Notes under the pieces: model-generated | The model's input: the letters and a program-made list of their open reading frames with translations, nothing else | What the model was told of the DNA's origin: nothing | Database searches by the model: none | Shown: one piece after another, positions 17,552 to 25,892 of the stretch | How the letters are laid out: each line of letters begins with the position of its first letter | How positions within the stretch are numbered: the stretch's first letter is position 1 | Translations under genes and position numbers: made by a program | NCBI RefSeq assembly: GCF_900095825.1 | Contig: NZ_LT608315.1 | Span: 1,724,311 to 1,788,310, forward strand | Length of the DNA stretch: 64,000 nucleotides | Reading direction: 5' to 3' | From: Acidaminococcus massiliensis | GTDB lineage: Bacteria > Bacillota > Negativicutes > Acidaminococcales > Acidaminococcaceae

Positions 17552-18331
17552 ATGAAAAACCTATGGAAACAACCCCTGGTGCGGTCTCTGCTGCTGCATC
17601 TGGTCCTTGTTTTAGGGCTGACGGCCGGGGCCTTTGCTGCCCCCCGGAAAACGGTGATGGTCCGCAATGTACAGGAAATGATGGAGGCCCTAGGGGACCA
17701 TCGGGAGATCATCCTGGCACCGGGCCGCTACAACCTGTCCGCATGGCTGTCCGGTCCCTTTGGGGACCAGGTGATCCACAGATTTCCCTGGAATCCCGTA
17801 AGTCCGTCGGGCCTGTACCTGACCTATGACGAACTGGCACTGGCCGGGTTCCAGGATCTGACCATCCGGGGACAGGATACCGGGGAGATCACCGCGGAAA
17901 TCGTCACCGAAGACCCTTATACCCCGGTGCTGCATTTCCGGAACTGTGAAAATCTGCGGTTGGCCCATCTCCGGATCGGCCATTTCCTGAAAAAAGGCTA
18001 CTGCAGCGGGGCCGTACTGAACCTGGATAGTGTGAAAAACGTCAGCCTGGAACATCTGGACCTGTACGGTTGCGGGACCTACGGGTACGAAGCCCGGAAT
18101 AGCGAGAACATCACCCTCAGTGACAGTGTGATCCGGAACTGTACTTACGGCCTGGTGGACGCTGTGGGCTGCCGGGACCTGGAGATTGTGCGGACCGTTT
18201 TCAAAGATACCAGCACCAACCTGCCTCTCTTCGCCCTGGCCCATTCCCGGCTGGAACTGAGGGACTGCACCTTCCACAATGTTTACGGGAAGATGGAGGA
18301 TCTGTCCGTGACAGGGGGCAGTGCAGAATAG
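17552..18331 (+). CDS. Exported right-handed beta-helix protein
   Basis: A 259-residue protein with signal peptide ending near GAFAAP. The mature region has parallel beta-helix (pectate-lyase-like) rungs: REIILAPGRYNLSAWL, FRNCENLRLAHLRIG, LDSVKNVSLEHLDLYGC and ENITLSDSVIRNC. The length is short for an enzyme of this fold, and no catalytic signature is evident. It lies 73 bases after the lipoprotein gene; the ATG at 17552 follows GAGAAAGGA. It is probably part of the 13095-19356 operon. Confidence 0.75.
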   Translation: MKNLWKQPLVRSLLLHLVLVLGLTAGAFAAPRKTVMVRNVQEMMEALGDHREIILAPGRYNLSAWLSGPFGDQVIHRFPWNPVSPSGLYLTYDELALAGFQDLTIRGQDTGEITAEIVTEDPYTPVLHFRNCENLRLAHLRIGHFLKKGYCSGAVLNLDSVKNVSLEHLDLYGCGTYGYEARNSENITLSDSVIRNCTYGLVDAVGCRDLEIVRTVFKDTSTNLPLFALAHSRLELRDCTFHNVYGKMEDLSVTGGSAE

Positions 18332-18348
18332 GGAAAGGAAGCATAACC

Positions 18349-18861
18349 ATGGATGGACCGGCTAAAAAAACCACTGCTTTCGTCTTGGCACTTCTCCTGT
18401 TGGGGACTGCCATTCCCGGCCAGGCCTGCAGGGAACCCTATATGCTGGACGGACCCGGAAGCGTCTATGAACCCCCGGTCCTTTCCAACCACGAAGTCAG
18501 GAGCCAGCTCCGGATCGCTCTGGCCTGCCGGTCCCAGTGGGATCTGGTCCAAAACCGGAAGGGACCGGTACAGTTTGCCGTGACGGAGATGGATGGGGAC
18601 GGACAGGTGGAAATCCTGGCTGTGGCTCTGGAGGAGGGAATCCTCCAGGGTCATGAGGTCCAGGGTGGAAAGGGAAAAATGGAGAAAATCCCTCAGGACT
18701 GGCTGGAAGGGCTGCTGATGAGCTGTCCGAAATCTCCGGTCTGGTTCACCATTTCCCCGGAACATCGGGAAAGCTGGCTGGAGGGCCCTCCCTCCCACAA
18801 TATCCATATGCTCCTGGACAGCTACGAAATCCATGTGGGCAGAAAAGAGGGGTTTGGGTAA
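18349..18861 (+). CDS. Exported hypothetical protein
   Basis: 170 residues with a signal peptide (KKTTAFVLALLLLGTAIPG, cleavage near GQA). The mature part contains VTEMDGDGQVEILAVALEEG, a calcium-loop-like or FG-GAP-type segment. It starts 17 bases after the beta-helix gene with GGAAAGGA as ribosome-binding site. No family recognised. Confidence 0.65.
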   Translation: MDGPAKKTTAFVLALLLLGTAIPGQACREPYMLDGPGSVYEPPVLSNHEVRSQLRIALACRSQWDLVQNRKGPVQFAVTEMDGDGQVEILAVALEEGILQGHEVQGGKGKMEKIPQDWLEGLLMSCPKSPVWFTISPEHRESWLEGPPSHNIHMLLDSYEIHVGRKEGFG

Positions 18862-18882
18862 AGACTGCCGAAAGGAGACGCT

Positions 18883-19356
18883 ATGGAAGGAAAGCATATC
18901 TGGAGACAAATGGCCTGTCTGTGTCTCATGGCCTTTCTCGCGGGAAATCCCGGGATGGTTGGGGCTTCCGGCAGGGTAGGAGATGGCTCCGTACAGGGAC
19001 GGGACACCCTCCAGTCCCCGGCCCAGTGGGGCAAAGGGAGCGTGGAATTTTTCCTGACCCAGCCCGGCGAATTCGGAGAAACCATGCTGGCAGTGGTTCC
19101 CAGAGAGCCCTTGGAGGATGTGCACCTGCTCACCCTCCAGGTATCGGAGGTCAGCGACAGCGGCCAGGTGACCTGGCAGGTGGAAACCGACGAACCCCTG
19201 GGAAATCTGGAACCGGGCACCCGGTACAATTACCCCATGGCCCTGGAAGGGACGGCCCGGGCTACTGCCCTGTCCTATTGGGACCGGAAAGGGTATCACC
19301 GGAAAATCTTCCAGATCAGCGGAAAAGACGGGAGCCTGGTGGTGCGGGAAGAGTGA
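18883..19356 (+). CDS. Exported hypothetical protein
   Basis: 157 residues. The start ATG at 18883 follows AAAGGAG. The signal peptide (MACLCLMAFLAGNPGMVGAS) is followed by a mostly beta-strand mature domain. It is the last gene of the putative seven-gene operon and ends 97 bases before a convergent outer-membrane gene. No clear terminator is seen in that gap. No family recognised. Confidence 0.65.
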   Translation: MEGKHIWRQMACLCLMAFLAGNPGMVGASGRVGDGSVQGRDTLQSPAQWGKGSVEFFLTQPGEFGETMLAVVPREPLEDVHLLTLQVSEVSDSGQVTWQVETDEPLGNLEPGTRYNYPMALEGTARATALSYWDRKGYHRKIFQISGKDGSLVVREE

Positions 19357-19453
19357 AGCGTACAAAGGGAAGAACAAAGATTTCCCCCGCCGACTGGACA
19401 AATTTGAAGAGGAACGGGGCCTGCCCCATGAAAAAATGGCCCTGGTCAGCCCT

Positions 19454-20587
19454 TTAAAAATACGCTGTCACACTGGTCCCCAGGACCCACTCCCGGAAAT
19501 CCCGAGTGAAGGGTCCTGCTTTTCTGTTCTGGAGCCGGAACCCTTCTATGGCCCAGACCAGGCCGGGGAACACCACATAGTCCATCCGGACGCCCCAGCC
19601 TTGGAATCCCTGGCGCTGGAAGAACCCTGTATCCCCGTCCATGGTGTGGTACAGGATGCTGGACTGGGGCTGGTGGTAGTACCGGAGCCAGGTTTCCCAG
19701 GTGCCGCCCTTCCGTTCATCCAGTTCTCCATAGGTCACTGCAGCCACAAAGCCGGCTTTCCGTTCCCGGTATCCGTCCTGGCCGTGGGTCCCTCTGGAGC
19801 CAAGCAGTTCCAGGTCGAAGAGCCATCGGTCCCGGGGCTGGTATTCCAAACGAGTGGTCCAAATCTGCTGCCGGTCGAAGCCTTTGCCGCTGGATCCCGG
19901 TTCCAGACCAAAAGCCTGGAGGGCGGGCAGGCTGGCAGGCTGATCTTGGCGGGTGCGGAAATCCAGGAAGGCGGACCGGAGGTTCAGTTTCCCCAGCTGT
20001 TTTTCGGTCTGGACGAACCAGCCGGTTTTCCGATGGAGGTTGTCGTCTCCGGTGGTCTGGCCCGCAAACAAAGTGGTCCGTCCGGCGGGGTCCGTCTTTT
20101 TCCCAAAGCTGGTGCGGATCCCGTCCACCCGTTTGTCGATCACGTTCCCATCCATGAGATACAGGTTGAACCGGCCCAGCTCCCATTTGGTGTGGTCATT
20201 TTCGTGCTGGAGATAAGCACGAGAGAGGGAGGGATGGTGGTCCTGGGTGTGGTCCTTGTCGTTCCGTTTGTCTTCGATCATGAATTTCAGCTGGGTCTCC
20301 TGGCTGGTGTGGACCACCGGGAACAGCCGCAGCCGCCGCTGGAGCAGGAATACATCCTGGTCCGTCCGGGGCCAGCGGCTTTTTTTCAGGTTGGCGGGGA
20401 TCCGGGCGGCAAACCGGCCTTTGCCGTAGAGATACCGGTAGTCCCCGTGGAGCTCCAGCCAGGGGGCTTTCCGTTTTTCTTCCTGTTCGGGAGGGTCAGC
20501 CTGGGAAGGGTCTACGGGGGCACCTTCTCCCAAGGCCCCGGGCAGGGCCAGGCAGAACAGCAAAAAGAACCAGAAGGGGAAAGGCAT
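19454..20587 (-). CDS. Outer-membrane beta-barrel (porin-like) protein
   Basis: A 377-residue exported protein. The ATG at 20587 is best placed relative to AGCAGG; in-frame GTG/ATG codons at 20596 and 20593 lie inside or too near it. The signal peptide is MPFPFWFFLLFCLALPGALG. The mature chain alternates polar and hydrophobic residues in strands rich in Tyr, Trp and Arg (LELHGDYRYLYGKGRFAARI, WELGRFNLYLMDGN, WETWLRYYH) and ends TSVTAYF with a terminal Phe. These are barrel features; the cargo is unknown. It is transcribed convergently to the envelope operon and divergently from asp23. Confidence 0.75.
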   Translation of the reverse strand: MPFPFWFFLLFCLALPGALGEGAPVDPSQADPPEQEEKRKAPWLELHGDYRYLYGKGRFAARIPANLKKSRWPRTDQDVFLLQRRLRLFPVVHTSQETQLKFMIEDKRNDKDHTQDHHPSLSRAYLQHENDHTKWELGRFNLYLMDGNVIDKRVDGIRTSFGKKTDPAGRTTLFAGQTTGDDNLHRKTGWFVQTEKQLGKLNLRSAFLDFRTRQDQPASLPALQAFGLEPGSSGKGFDRQQIWTTRLEYQPRDRWLFDLELLGSRGTHGQDGYRERKAGFVAAVTYGELDERKGGTWETWLRYYHQPQSSILYHTMDGDTGFFQRQGFQGWGVRMDYVVFPGLVWAIEGFRLQNRKAGPFTRDFREWVLGTSVTAYF

Positions 20588-20633
20588 GGCCATCACCTGC
20601 TTTCTGTCGTTTCTTATATCATACTATATATAA

Positions 20634-20663
20634 AGTGAAGAGTGAAGAGCGCAGAGTGCAGAG
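20634..20663. repeat. GTGAAGAGTG-type repeat
   Basis: Tandem degenerate AGTGAAG/CAGAGTG units between the divergent barrel and asp23 genes. Related arrays lie at 1004-1028, 7395-7419 and 52588-52625. Confidence 0.5.
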
Positions 20664-20743
20664 CCCTGCCCTACCCACTTTTTCCTGTATATGGTATAAT
20701 ATACTGATTAAATTGTATAAAGTTGCGTTTGAGGAGACAGCCT

Positions 20744-21394
20744 ATGAACGACGAACAAGAAAAACAGCAGGCGCAGTTGGAAAACAGTCCCGATGCGGAC
20801 GATATGGGTGCCATCAAGGTGGCTGACGAGGTCCTGAGCATTGTGGCCGGGCTGGCAGCTTCCGAGGTGAACGGAGTCTATGGCATGAGCGGGGGGATCC
20901 GGGAAGGTCTTACGGACATGCTGGGGAAACAGAACTTCTCTAAGGGCATCAAGGTCTATACGGAAGGCCATACGGTGCGGGTGGAAGTCCATGTGATCAT
21001 CACCTATGGCTTCAATATCCCCGATGTGGCCATCAAACTCCAGGAAAAAGTCAAGGAAGCCGTGGAGAACATGACCGGCTACGAAGTCACCGGGGTGGAT
21101 GTCCATGTGGAAGGGGTCAAGAAGAAAAAAGAAAAAGCGTTCAGCGAGAAGGACGATACAGAAGAATTGGTGAAAAAATGGGAAGAAGGAGCAGCCGGAG
21201 AACCTGGAGAAACGGCCAGCCCGGCAGCACCGCCTGAGGAACCCTCAGGATCGCCGGAAGATGCCTCGACTGGAGCTCCTCTGGAAAGCAGGGAAGCAGA
21301 AGGACCCGCCGGAACCGGAGATGCACCTGGGGAAGGATCGGAGGAACCAGTGCCTGGAGCAGCCCTCCAGGAAGCAGCAGGGGGAGAAAAATGA
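20744..21394 (+). CDS. Asp23/Gls24 family envelope-stress protein
   Basis: A 216-residue protein; ATG 20744 follows GAGGAGA. Residues about 15-130 are a typical Asp23 domain (IKVADEVLSIVAGLAASEVN, GVDVHVEG). The C-terminal 75 residues are low-complexity and rich in Pro, Glu, Gly and Ala, an extension not usual in Asp23 itself. Asp23 proteins are cytoplasmic and bind the membrane through AmaP, which is encoded next (stop and start overlap). A TATAAT lies at 20695-20700. The group continues with amaP, a DUF2273 gene and nusB. Confidence 0.92.
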   Translation: MNDEQEKQQAQLENSPDADDMGAIKVADEVLSIVAGLAASEVNGVYGMSGGIREGLTDMLGKQNFSKGIKVYTEGHTVRVEVHVIITYGFNIPDVAIKLQEKVKEAVENMTGYEVTGVDVHVEGVKKKKEKAFSEKDDTEELVKKWEEGAAGEPGETASPAAPPEEPSGSPEDASTGAPLESREAEGPAGTGDAPGEGSEEPVPGAALQEAAGGEK

Positions 21395-21912
21395 GCATAT
21401 TCGATCGGATCATCTTGACCATGTACACCTGCATCATGGCAGCCGTGGCCGTGCTGATCGTCATTGTCAGCGTCAACGGCATCCCTGTCCATGATCTGAC
21501 GGAATTCGCCGCCCGGGTCCCCGGCCGTTGGGAATACACCATCGGCGGGGTGATCATCTTCCTGGTGAGCCTGCGACTGCTGTTTGCCAGCTGGAGCCGG
21601 GGCGGCAGCAACGACCTGACCTTCGAGAACGAACGGGAAGGGAAGATCCATGTGAGCCAGCGGGCCATGGAAGATTATATTTCCGGATTCACCAATGATG
21701 TGTATGGGGTCTTCGGTTCCAAGTGCCGGGTGAAGCTGCTGAAAGACAATCAGCTCAGTGTCCGGATCAATGCTTCCATCGAACCGGGGATCAACATTCC
21801 GGATACCACCGATGAGGTGAAACGGACGGTGAAGAAAAACATCATGAACGTCATCGGCGTGGATGTGGCCGATGTGGCAGTCTATTTTAAGCATATCAAG
21901 GCGAAGGAATAG
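21391..21912 (+). CDS. amaP: AmaP, membrane anchor of Asp23
   Basis: 173 residues, two N-terminal transmembrane helices (about 5-28 and 50-68) and a C-terminal Asp23-like domain (IHVSQRAMEDYISGF, INASIEPGINIPD). This architecture is that of AmaP, which recruits Asp23 to the membrane. It overlaps the asp23 stop codon by four bases. Confidence 0.88.
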   Translation: MSIFDRIILTMYTCIMAAVAVLIVIVSVNGIPVHDLTEFAARVPGRWEYTIGGVIIFLVSLRLLFASWSRGGSNDLTFENEREGKIHVSQRAMEDYISGFTNDVYGVFGSKCRVKLLKDNQLSVRINASIEPGINIPDTTDEVKRTVKKNIMNVIGVDVADVAVYFKHIKAKE

Positions 21913-21926
21913 ATGGAGGATGGACC

Positions 21927-22151
21927 ATGTGGCAGGAAATTTTGCGTAAATTGTTTGAAACCAGCCGTTGGCGGATCATCGGCGCTTCGGTGGGCCTGGT
22001 GGTGGGCATCCTGTTCCTCCTCCTGGGCTTTTTCCAGGCGGTGTTCCTGCTGTTCTGCATCGGTCTGGGATTCTATATCGGCTATAAAATGGATGCAGGG
22101 GAAGATCTGGTGGATCTGCTGGACAACCTGCTGCCTCCGTACCATAAATAA
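21927..22151 (+). CDS. DUF2273 small membrane protein
   Basis: 74 residues with two transmembrane helices around a short turn (IIGASVGLVVGILFLLLGFF, AVFLLFCIGLGFYIGYKMDA), the pattern of DUF2273 proteins encoded beside Asp23/AmaP. It begins 14 bases after amaP. It probably belongs to the same membrane-associated complex; its biochemical role is unknown. Confidence 0.85.
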   Translation: MWQEILRKLFETSRWRIIGASVGLVVGILFLLLGFFQAVFLLFCIGLGFYIGYKMDAGEDLVDLLDNLLPPYHK

Positions 22152-22168
22152 AGGAGTTTAACAACCAT

Positions 22169-22588
22169 ATGAGCAGAAGAGAAGCACGTACCATTGCATT
22201 GAGAAGCCTGTTTGCCCTGGAATTCTCTCCGGAACAGTCTCCGGAAGAAACAGTCCGGACCATGGCGGAAGAAGAGGATATCCAGGATACCCGGAAAAAA
22301 GATCTGGCCTATGCCCTGGCATTGGTGAACGGAGTCCGGGAGCATCAGGAAGCCCTGGATGGGGAACTGGACGGTCTGGACGCTAAATGGACCCTGAAGC
22401 GGATGAACGGCATCGACCGGAACCTGCTGCGGATCGCCGCCTGGGAAATGTTCTACAGCCCGGAACCGGTGCCTCCGGCGGTGGCCATCAATGAAGGGGT
22501 GGAACTGGCCAAGATCTATGGGGGAGATGAATCCCCTGCTTTCATCAACGGCCTGCTGGGGAGCCTGGTGAAGCAGCATGACCGCTGA
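22169..22588 (+). CDS. nusB: Transcription antitermination factor NusB
   Basis: A 139-residue all-helical RNA-binding protein of the rrn antitermination complex. Characteristic motifs are RREARTIALRSLFALEF at the N-terminus, WTLKRMNGIDRNLLRIAAWE in the middle and VAINEGVELAKIYGGDESPA with FINGLLG at the end. It is preceded by AAGGAG, follows the DUF2273 gene by 17 bases and overlaps the next gene by 11, so it is part of a long housekeeping transcript. Confidence 0.95.
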   Translation: MSRREARTIALRSLFALEFSPEQSPEETVRTMAEEEDIQDTRKKDLAYALALVNGVREHQEALDGELDGLDAKWTLKRMNGIDRNLLRIAAWEMFYSPEPVPPAVAINEGVELAKIYGGDESPAFINGLLGSLVKQHDR

Positions 22589-23537
22589 GGAAGCGGTGCT
22601 GGGGCTGGATACCAGCTGCTATACCACTTCCGCAGCCCTGCTGGACCGGGAAGGGAACCTGCTGGCCGATCAGCGGCGGCTCTTGAAAGTGAAACCAGGG
22701 CACCGGGGTCTGGCCCAGTCGGAAATGGTCTACCAGCATACCCGGAACCTGCCGGATCTCTTGGAAGCCCTGGATCTTTCCGGACGGAAGGTGGCGGCCA
22801 TCGGCGTCAGCGCCCAGCCCCGTCCCCGGGAGGATTCCTATATGCCCGCCTTTCTGGTGGGGCTGGGTATGGCCCGGAGCCTGGGAAAGTTGCTGGGGGT
22901 TCCCGTGCACCGGCTCACCCATCAGCACAACCATATGTATGCCGGTCTCTGGTCCGTGGGGAAAACGGCCCCGGACCGGTTCCTTTTGACCCATATTTCC
23001 GGGGGGACCACGGACCTGCTCCTGTGTGAACGGCAGGCAGACGGAGAATTTTCCCTGGAACCCCGGGGCAGCAGCATCGATCTCCATGCAGGACAGTTCA
23101 TCGACCGGGTGGGGGTGGCCCTGGGGCTGCCCTTCCCGGCGGGGCCTCATCTGGAAAGATTGGCTGGAGAAGCGGAAACTCCCTATCCATTGAAAGTCTG
23201 GACCGAAGGCGGGAACCTCTCTCTTTCCGGCCCTTGTACCAAAGCCCTGCGGGCCGCGGAAGCCGGAGCAGATCCGGCCAGCCTGGCTCTGGGAGTGGAA
23301 CAGGCCATCGGCCAGGGATTGGGGCGGGTGCTCCAGGCCATCTGCCGGGAGGAAGGTCTCCAGCAGGTCCTTCTGGTGGGCGGCGTCAGTGCCAATCAGG
23401 AAATCCGCCGGTGTGTGGAAACGGCCCTGGCCCGAGAGGGAATCTCCTTGTGGGTCCCGGATCCCCGGTACAGTGTGGATGGAGCCGTGGGCAATGCCTG
23501 GGCGGCGGTGCTCCGGGAAAAGCAGGAGGGACGATGA
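22578..23537 (+). CDS. TsaD-like (Kae1/peptidase M22 family) protein
   Basis: 319 residues with the ASKHA fold of the Kae1/TsaD family: LGLDTSCYTTSAALLD at the N-terminus, the metal-site region HQHNHMYAG, FLLTHISGGTTDLLL, and VGGVSANQEIRR near the C-terminus. It resembles the shorter paralogue found between nusB and xseA in many Clostridia and Negativicutes rather than the true tRNA t6A enzyme, which is longer and normally encoded elsewhere. It overlaps nusB and xseA. Whether it acts on tRNA is unknown. Confidence 0.8.
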   Translation: MTAEEAVLGLDTSCYTTSAALLDREGNLLADQRRLLKVKPGHRGLAQSEMVYQHTRNLPDLLEALDLSGRKVAAIGVSAQPRPREDSYMPAFLVGLGMARSLGKLLGVPVHRLTHQHNHMYAGLWSVGKTAPDRFLLTHISGGTTDLLLCERQADGEFSLEPRGSSIDLHAGQFIDRVGVALGLPFPAGPHLERLAGEAETPYPLKVWTEGGNLSLSGPCTKALRAAEAGADPASLALGVEQAIGQGLGRVLQAICREEGLQQVLLVGGVSANQEIRRCVETALAREGISLWVPDPRYSVDGAVGNAWAAVLREKQEGR

Positions 23538-24748
23538 TCACAGGAAAAATCTATACGGTTTCGGAAGTGACAAAGATCGTGAAGGGGCTGTTCCGGCAGG
23601 AACCGGAATTTGCCAATCTCCAGATCCAGGGGGAAGTCTCCAATTTCCGCCAGTATCCTTCCGGCCATTGTTATTTCAATTTAAAAGACGGCAAGACCCT
23701 GCTGAAGGCGGTGATGTTCGCCGGGGCGGCCCGCCGCCTGAAGCAGCTTCCCAAAAATGGGGACCAGGTGCTGGGAGTGGGCCGGATCGACCTATATGAA
23801 CGGGACGGGGTCTACCAGTTCTATGTGGATATGATGATGCCCCTGGGCGCTGGAAACCTGATGATCGCCTATGAGCAACTGAAGGAAAAACTGGCGGCGG
23901 AGGGCCTGTTCGACGAAAACCGGAAGAAACCCCTGCCCGCCTATCCTCGGACGGTGGGCATCGTCACTTCTTCAGCGGGGGCGGCAGTCCGGGATATCAT
24001 CAATGTAGCCGGACGCCGGGACCCAGGGGTGAAGCTCCTGCTGTTCCCGGTGAAAGTACAGGGGACCGAGGCCCCGCCGGAAATCGTCCATGGCATCCAG
24101 TTCTTCAACCGGCACAAATTGGCGGATGTACTGATCGTAGGCCGGGGCGGGGGCTCTATGGAAGACCTGTGGGCCTTCAATGATGAACGGGTGGTTCGGG
24201 CCGTTGCAGCTTCAGAGATCCCGGTGATCTCCGCCGTGGGCCATGAAATCGATTTCACCCTCAGTGATTTTGCTGCGGACCTCCGGGCCCCGACCCCTTC
24301 TGCAGCGGCGGAACTGGCCGTGCCGGAACGGAGCGGGGACCGGGAACTGTTGGGAAAACTGGTGCGGCGGCTGGAACGGGCTGCCGACGGCCGGATCCAG
24401 GAACGGGTCCAGACCTTGCAGCAGCTCCAGGCAGAATGGGTGTTCACCCATCCGGAGCGGCTGTGGGAAAACGCCGGCCAGACCCTGGACAGCCTGAGCC
24501 AGAAACTGGAACAGGCAGGCACCCGGGCCCTGGAAGGGCGGCAGCAGAAGGTGGACCTATTGACGGCCAAACTGCAGGCCCTGGACCCTTACGCGGTACT
24601 CCGGCGGGGATATACCATAACGGAAAACAGCCAGGGAAAGGCGGTCCGGCAAGTGTCGGAGCTGGCTCCTGGTGATGCCCTGGTGACCCGTTTTGCCCAG
24701 GGGGCAGTGGCTTCCCGGGTGGAAACAGTCAAGGAAGGAATAGAATGA
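23534..24748 (+). CDS. xseA: Exodeoxyribonuclease VII large subunit
   Basis: 404 residues. The N-terminal OB fold (YTVSEVTKIVKGLF, GEVSNFRQYPSGHCYFNLKD) is followed by the catalytic domain with VGIVTSSAGAAVRDIINV, DVLIVGRGGGSMEDLWAFND and SAVGHEIDFTLSDFAADLRA, then a long coiled coil and the C-terminal segment YAVLRRGYTI. It degrades single-stranded DNA together with XseB, encoded next with a four-base overlap. Confidence 0.97.
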   Translation: MITGKIYTVSEVTKIVKGLFRQEPEFANLQIQGEVSNFRQYPSGHCYFNLKDGKTLLKAVMFAGAARRLKQLPKNGDQVLGVGRIDLYERDGVYQFYVDMMMPLGAGNLMIAYEQLKEKLAAEGLFDENRKKPLPAYPRTVGIVTSSAGAAVRDIINVAGRRDPGVKLLLFPVKVQGTEAPPEIVHGIQFFNRHKLADVLIVGRGGGSMEDLWAFNDERVVRAVAASEIPVISAVGHEIDFTLSDFAADLRAPTPSAAAELAVPERSGDRELLGKLVRRLERAADGRIQERVQTLQQLQAEWVFTHPERLWENAGQTLDSLSQKLEQAGTRALEGRQQKVDLLTAKLQALDPYAVLRRGYTITENSQGKAVRQVSELAPGDALVTRFAQGAVASRVETVKEGIE

Positions 24749-24993
24749 TGCCTAGGAAAAAAGCAGAAACGGTTTCTTTTGAAGAGGGCCTGAAAAGGCT
24801 GGAAACCATTGTAGAGCAGCTGGAAGGCGGGGAACTGTCCCTGGACGAGACGGTGGCTCTGTATAAAGAAGGCATGGAGCTGAGCAAGAACTGTGCAGCC
24901 CAGCTGAAGAAAGTCCAGCAGGACGTGAAAAAAATCGTGGAAACCAGCCAGGATACATTCAGTCTGGCTCTGTTTCCGGAGGAGAAGGAATAA
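24745..24993 (+). CDS. xseB: Exodeoxyribonuclease VII small subunit
   Basis: 82-residue helical protein with the family signature SFEEGLKRLETIVEQLEGGE followed by LSLDETVALYKEGMEL. Several XseB chains bind the XseA coiled coil. It overlaps xseA (ATGA) and ispA (TAATG), so expression is coupled. Confidence 0.96.
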   Translation: MMPRKKAETVSFEEGLKRLETIVEQLEGGELSLDETVALYKEGMELSKNCAAQLKKVQQDVKKIVETSQDTFSLALFPEEKE

Positions 24994-25868
24994 TGGAGCT
25001 TAGAAGTTATTTGCGGAGCCGGGGGGCTCTGGTCAATGGATATCTGCAGGTCCGTCTGGGAGTGGGGAGCATCTCCACCGTGGACCAGGCGATGATGTAT
25101 TCTGTGGCAGCCGGTGGCAAGCGTCTCCGGCCCATCCTGCTCATGGCAGCAGCCGATGCAGTGGGAGCCAACGGGACGGATTTCGTGGCAGTGGCAGCGG
25201 GTCTGGAGATGATCCACACCTATTCCCTGATCCATGATGATCTGCCTTCCATGGACAACGATGATTACCGCAGGGGACGGCTGACCAACCATAAAGTATT
25301 CGGGGACGCCATGGCTCTCTTGGCGGGAGACGGCCTCCTGACCCAGGCTTTTGAAGTGATGCTGGAACAGCGGGGGGTGGATCCCCAGGTCCTTCTGGAT
25401 GTGGTCCGGCTGGTGGCCAAATGTGCCGGCCCCACTGGAATGGTAGGCGGCCAGGCCCTGGATATCACTTCAGAAAACCAGCAGCTGACCCTGGAACAGA
25501 TGAAGAAGCTCCATGAAGCCAAGACGGGAGCCATGTTCGTGGCTGCCGTCCGGGGCGGGGCTATGCTGGGCGGAGCTGATCCGGATACCCTCCGGACCAT
25601 GACCCATTTCGCCTCCCTGTTCGGGCTGGCCTTCCAGATTACCGATGACATCCTGGACGTGGAAGGGGATGCCAAAGTCATGGGCAAACCGGCCCACAGT
25701 GATGAAAAACTCCATAAATCCACCTATGTGTCTCTCTTTGGCCTGGAAAAAGCCAAGGAAATGGCGGCCCAGACCCTGAAAGAGGCGGAAGAGACCTTGG
25801 CCCCTCTGGGAGAAAAGGCAGAACCGCTGGTGGAAATCACCCGCTATCTCTATAATCGGAAAAAATAA
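24993..25868 (+). CDS. ispA: Farnesyl diphosphate synthase (IspA-type)
   Basis: A 291-residue trans-prenyltransferase that condenses IPP with DMAPP/GPP. The first Asp-rich motif is in LIHDDLPSMDND with DDYRRGR after it, the GGKRLRP substrate loop precedes it, and the second Asp-rich motif is FQITDDILD. Residues around GGQALD and KTG complete the pattern. It starts within the xseB stop codon and lies 24 bases before dxs, grouping isoprenoid genes. Confidence 0.95.
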   Translation: MELRSYLRSRGALVNGYLQVRLGVGSISTVDQAMMYSVAAGGKRLRPILLMAAADAVGANGTDFVAVAAGLEMIHTYSLIHDDLPSMDNDDYRRGRLTNHKVFGDAMALLAGDGLLTQAFEVMLEQRGVDPQVLLDVVRLVAKCAGPTGMVGGQALDITSENQQLTLEQMKKLHEAKTGAMFVAAVRGGAMLGGADPDTLRTMTHFASLFGLAFQITDDILDVEGDAKVMGKPAHSDEKLHKSTYVSLFGLEKAKEMAAQTLKEAEETLAPLGEKAEPLVEITRYLYNRKK

Positions 25869-25892
25869 CGCAGCCAGGGAGGACGGACCTTT

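Noticed and set aside
22578-23537. True tsaD (t6A synthesis)
   Set aside because: The protein is short, its metal site is HQHNH rather than the usual TsaD form, and its position between nusB and xseA is that of a paralogue.
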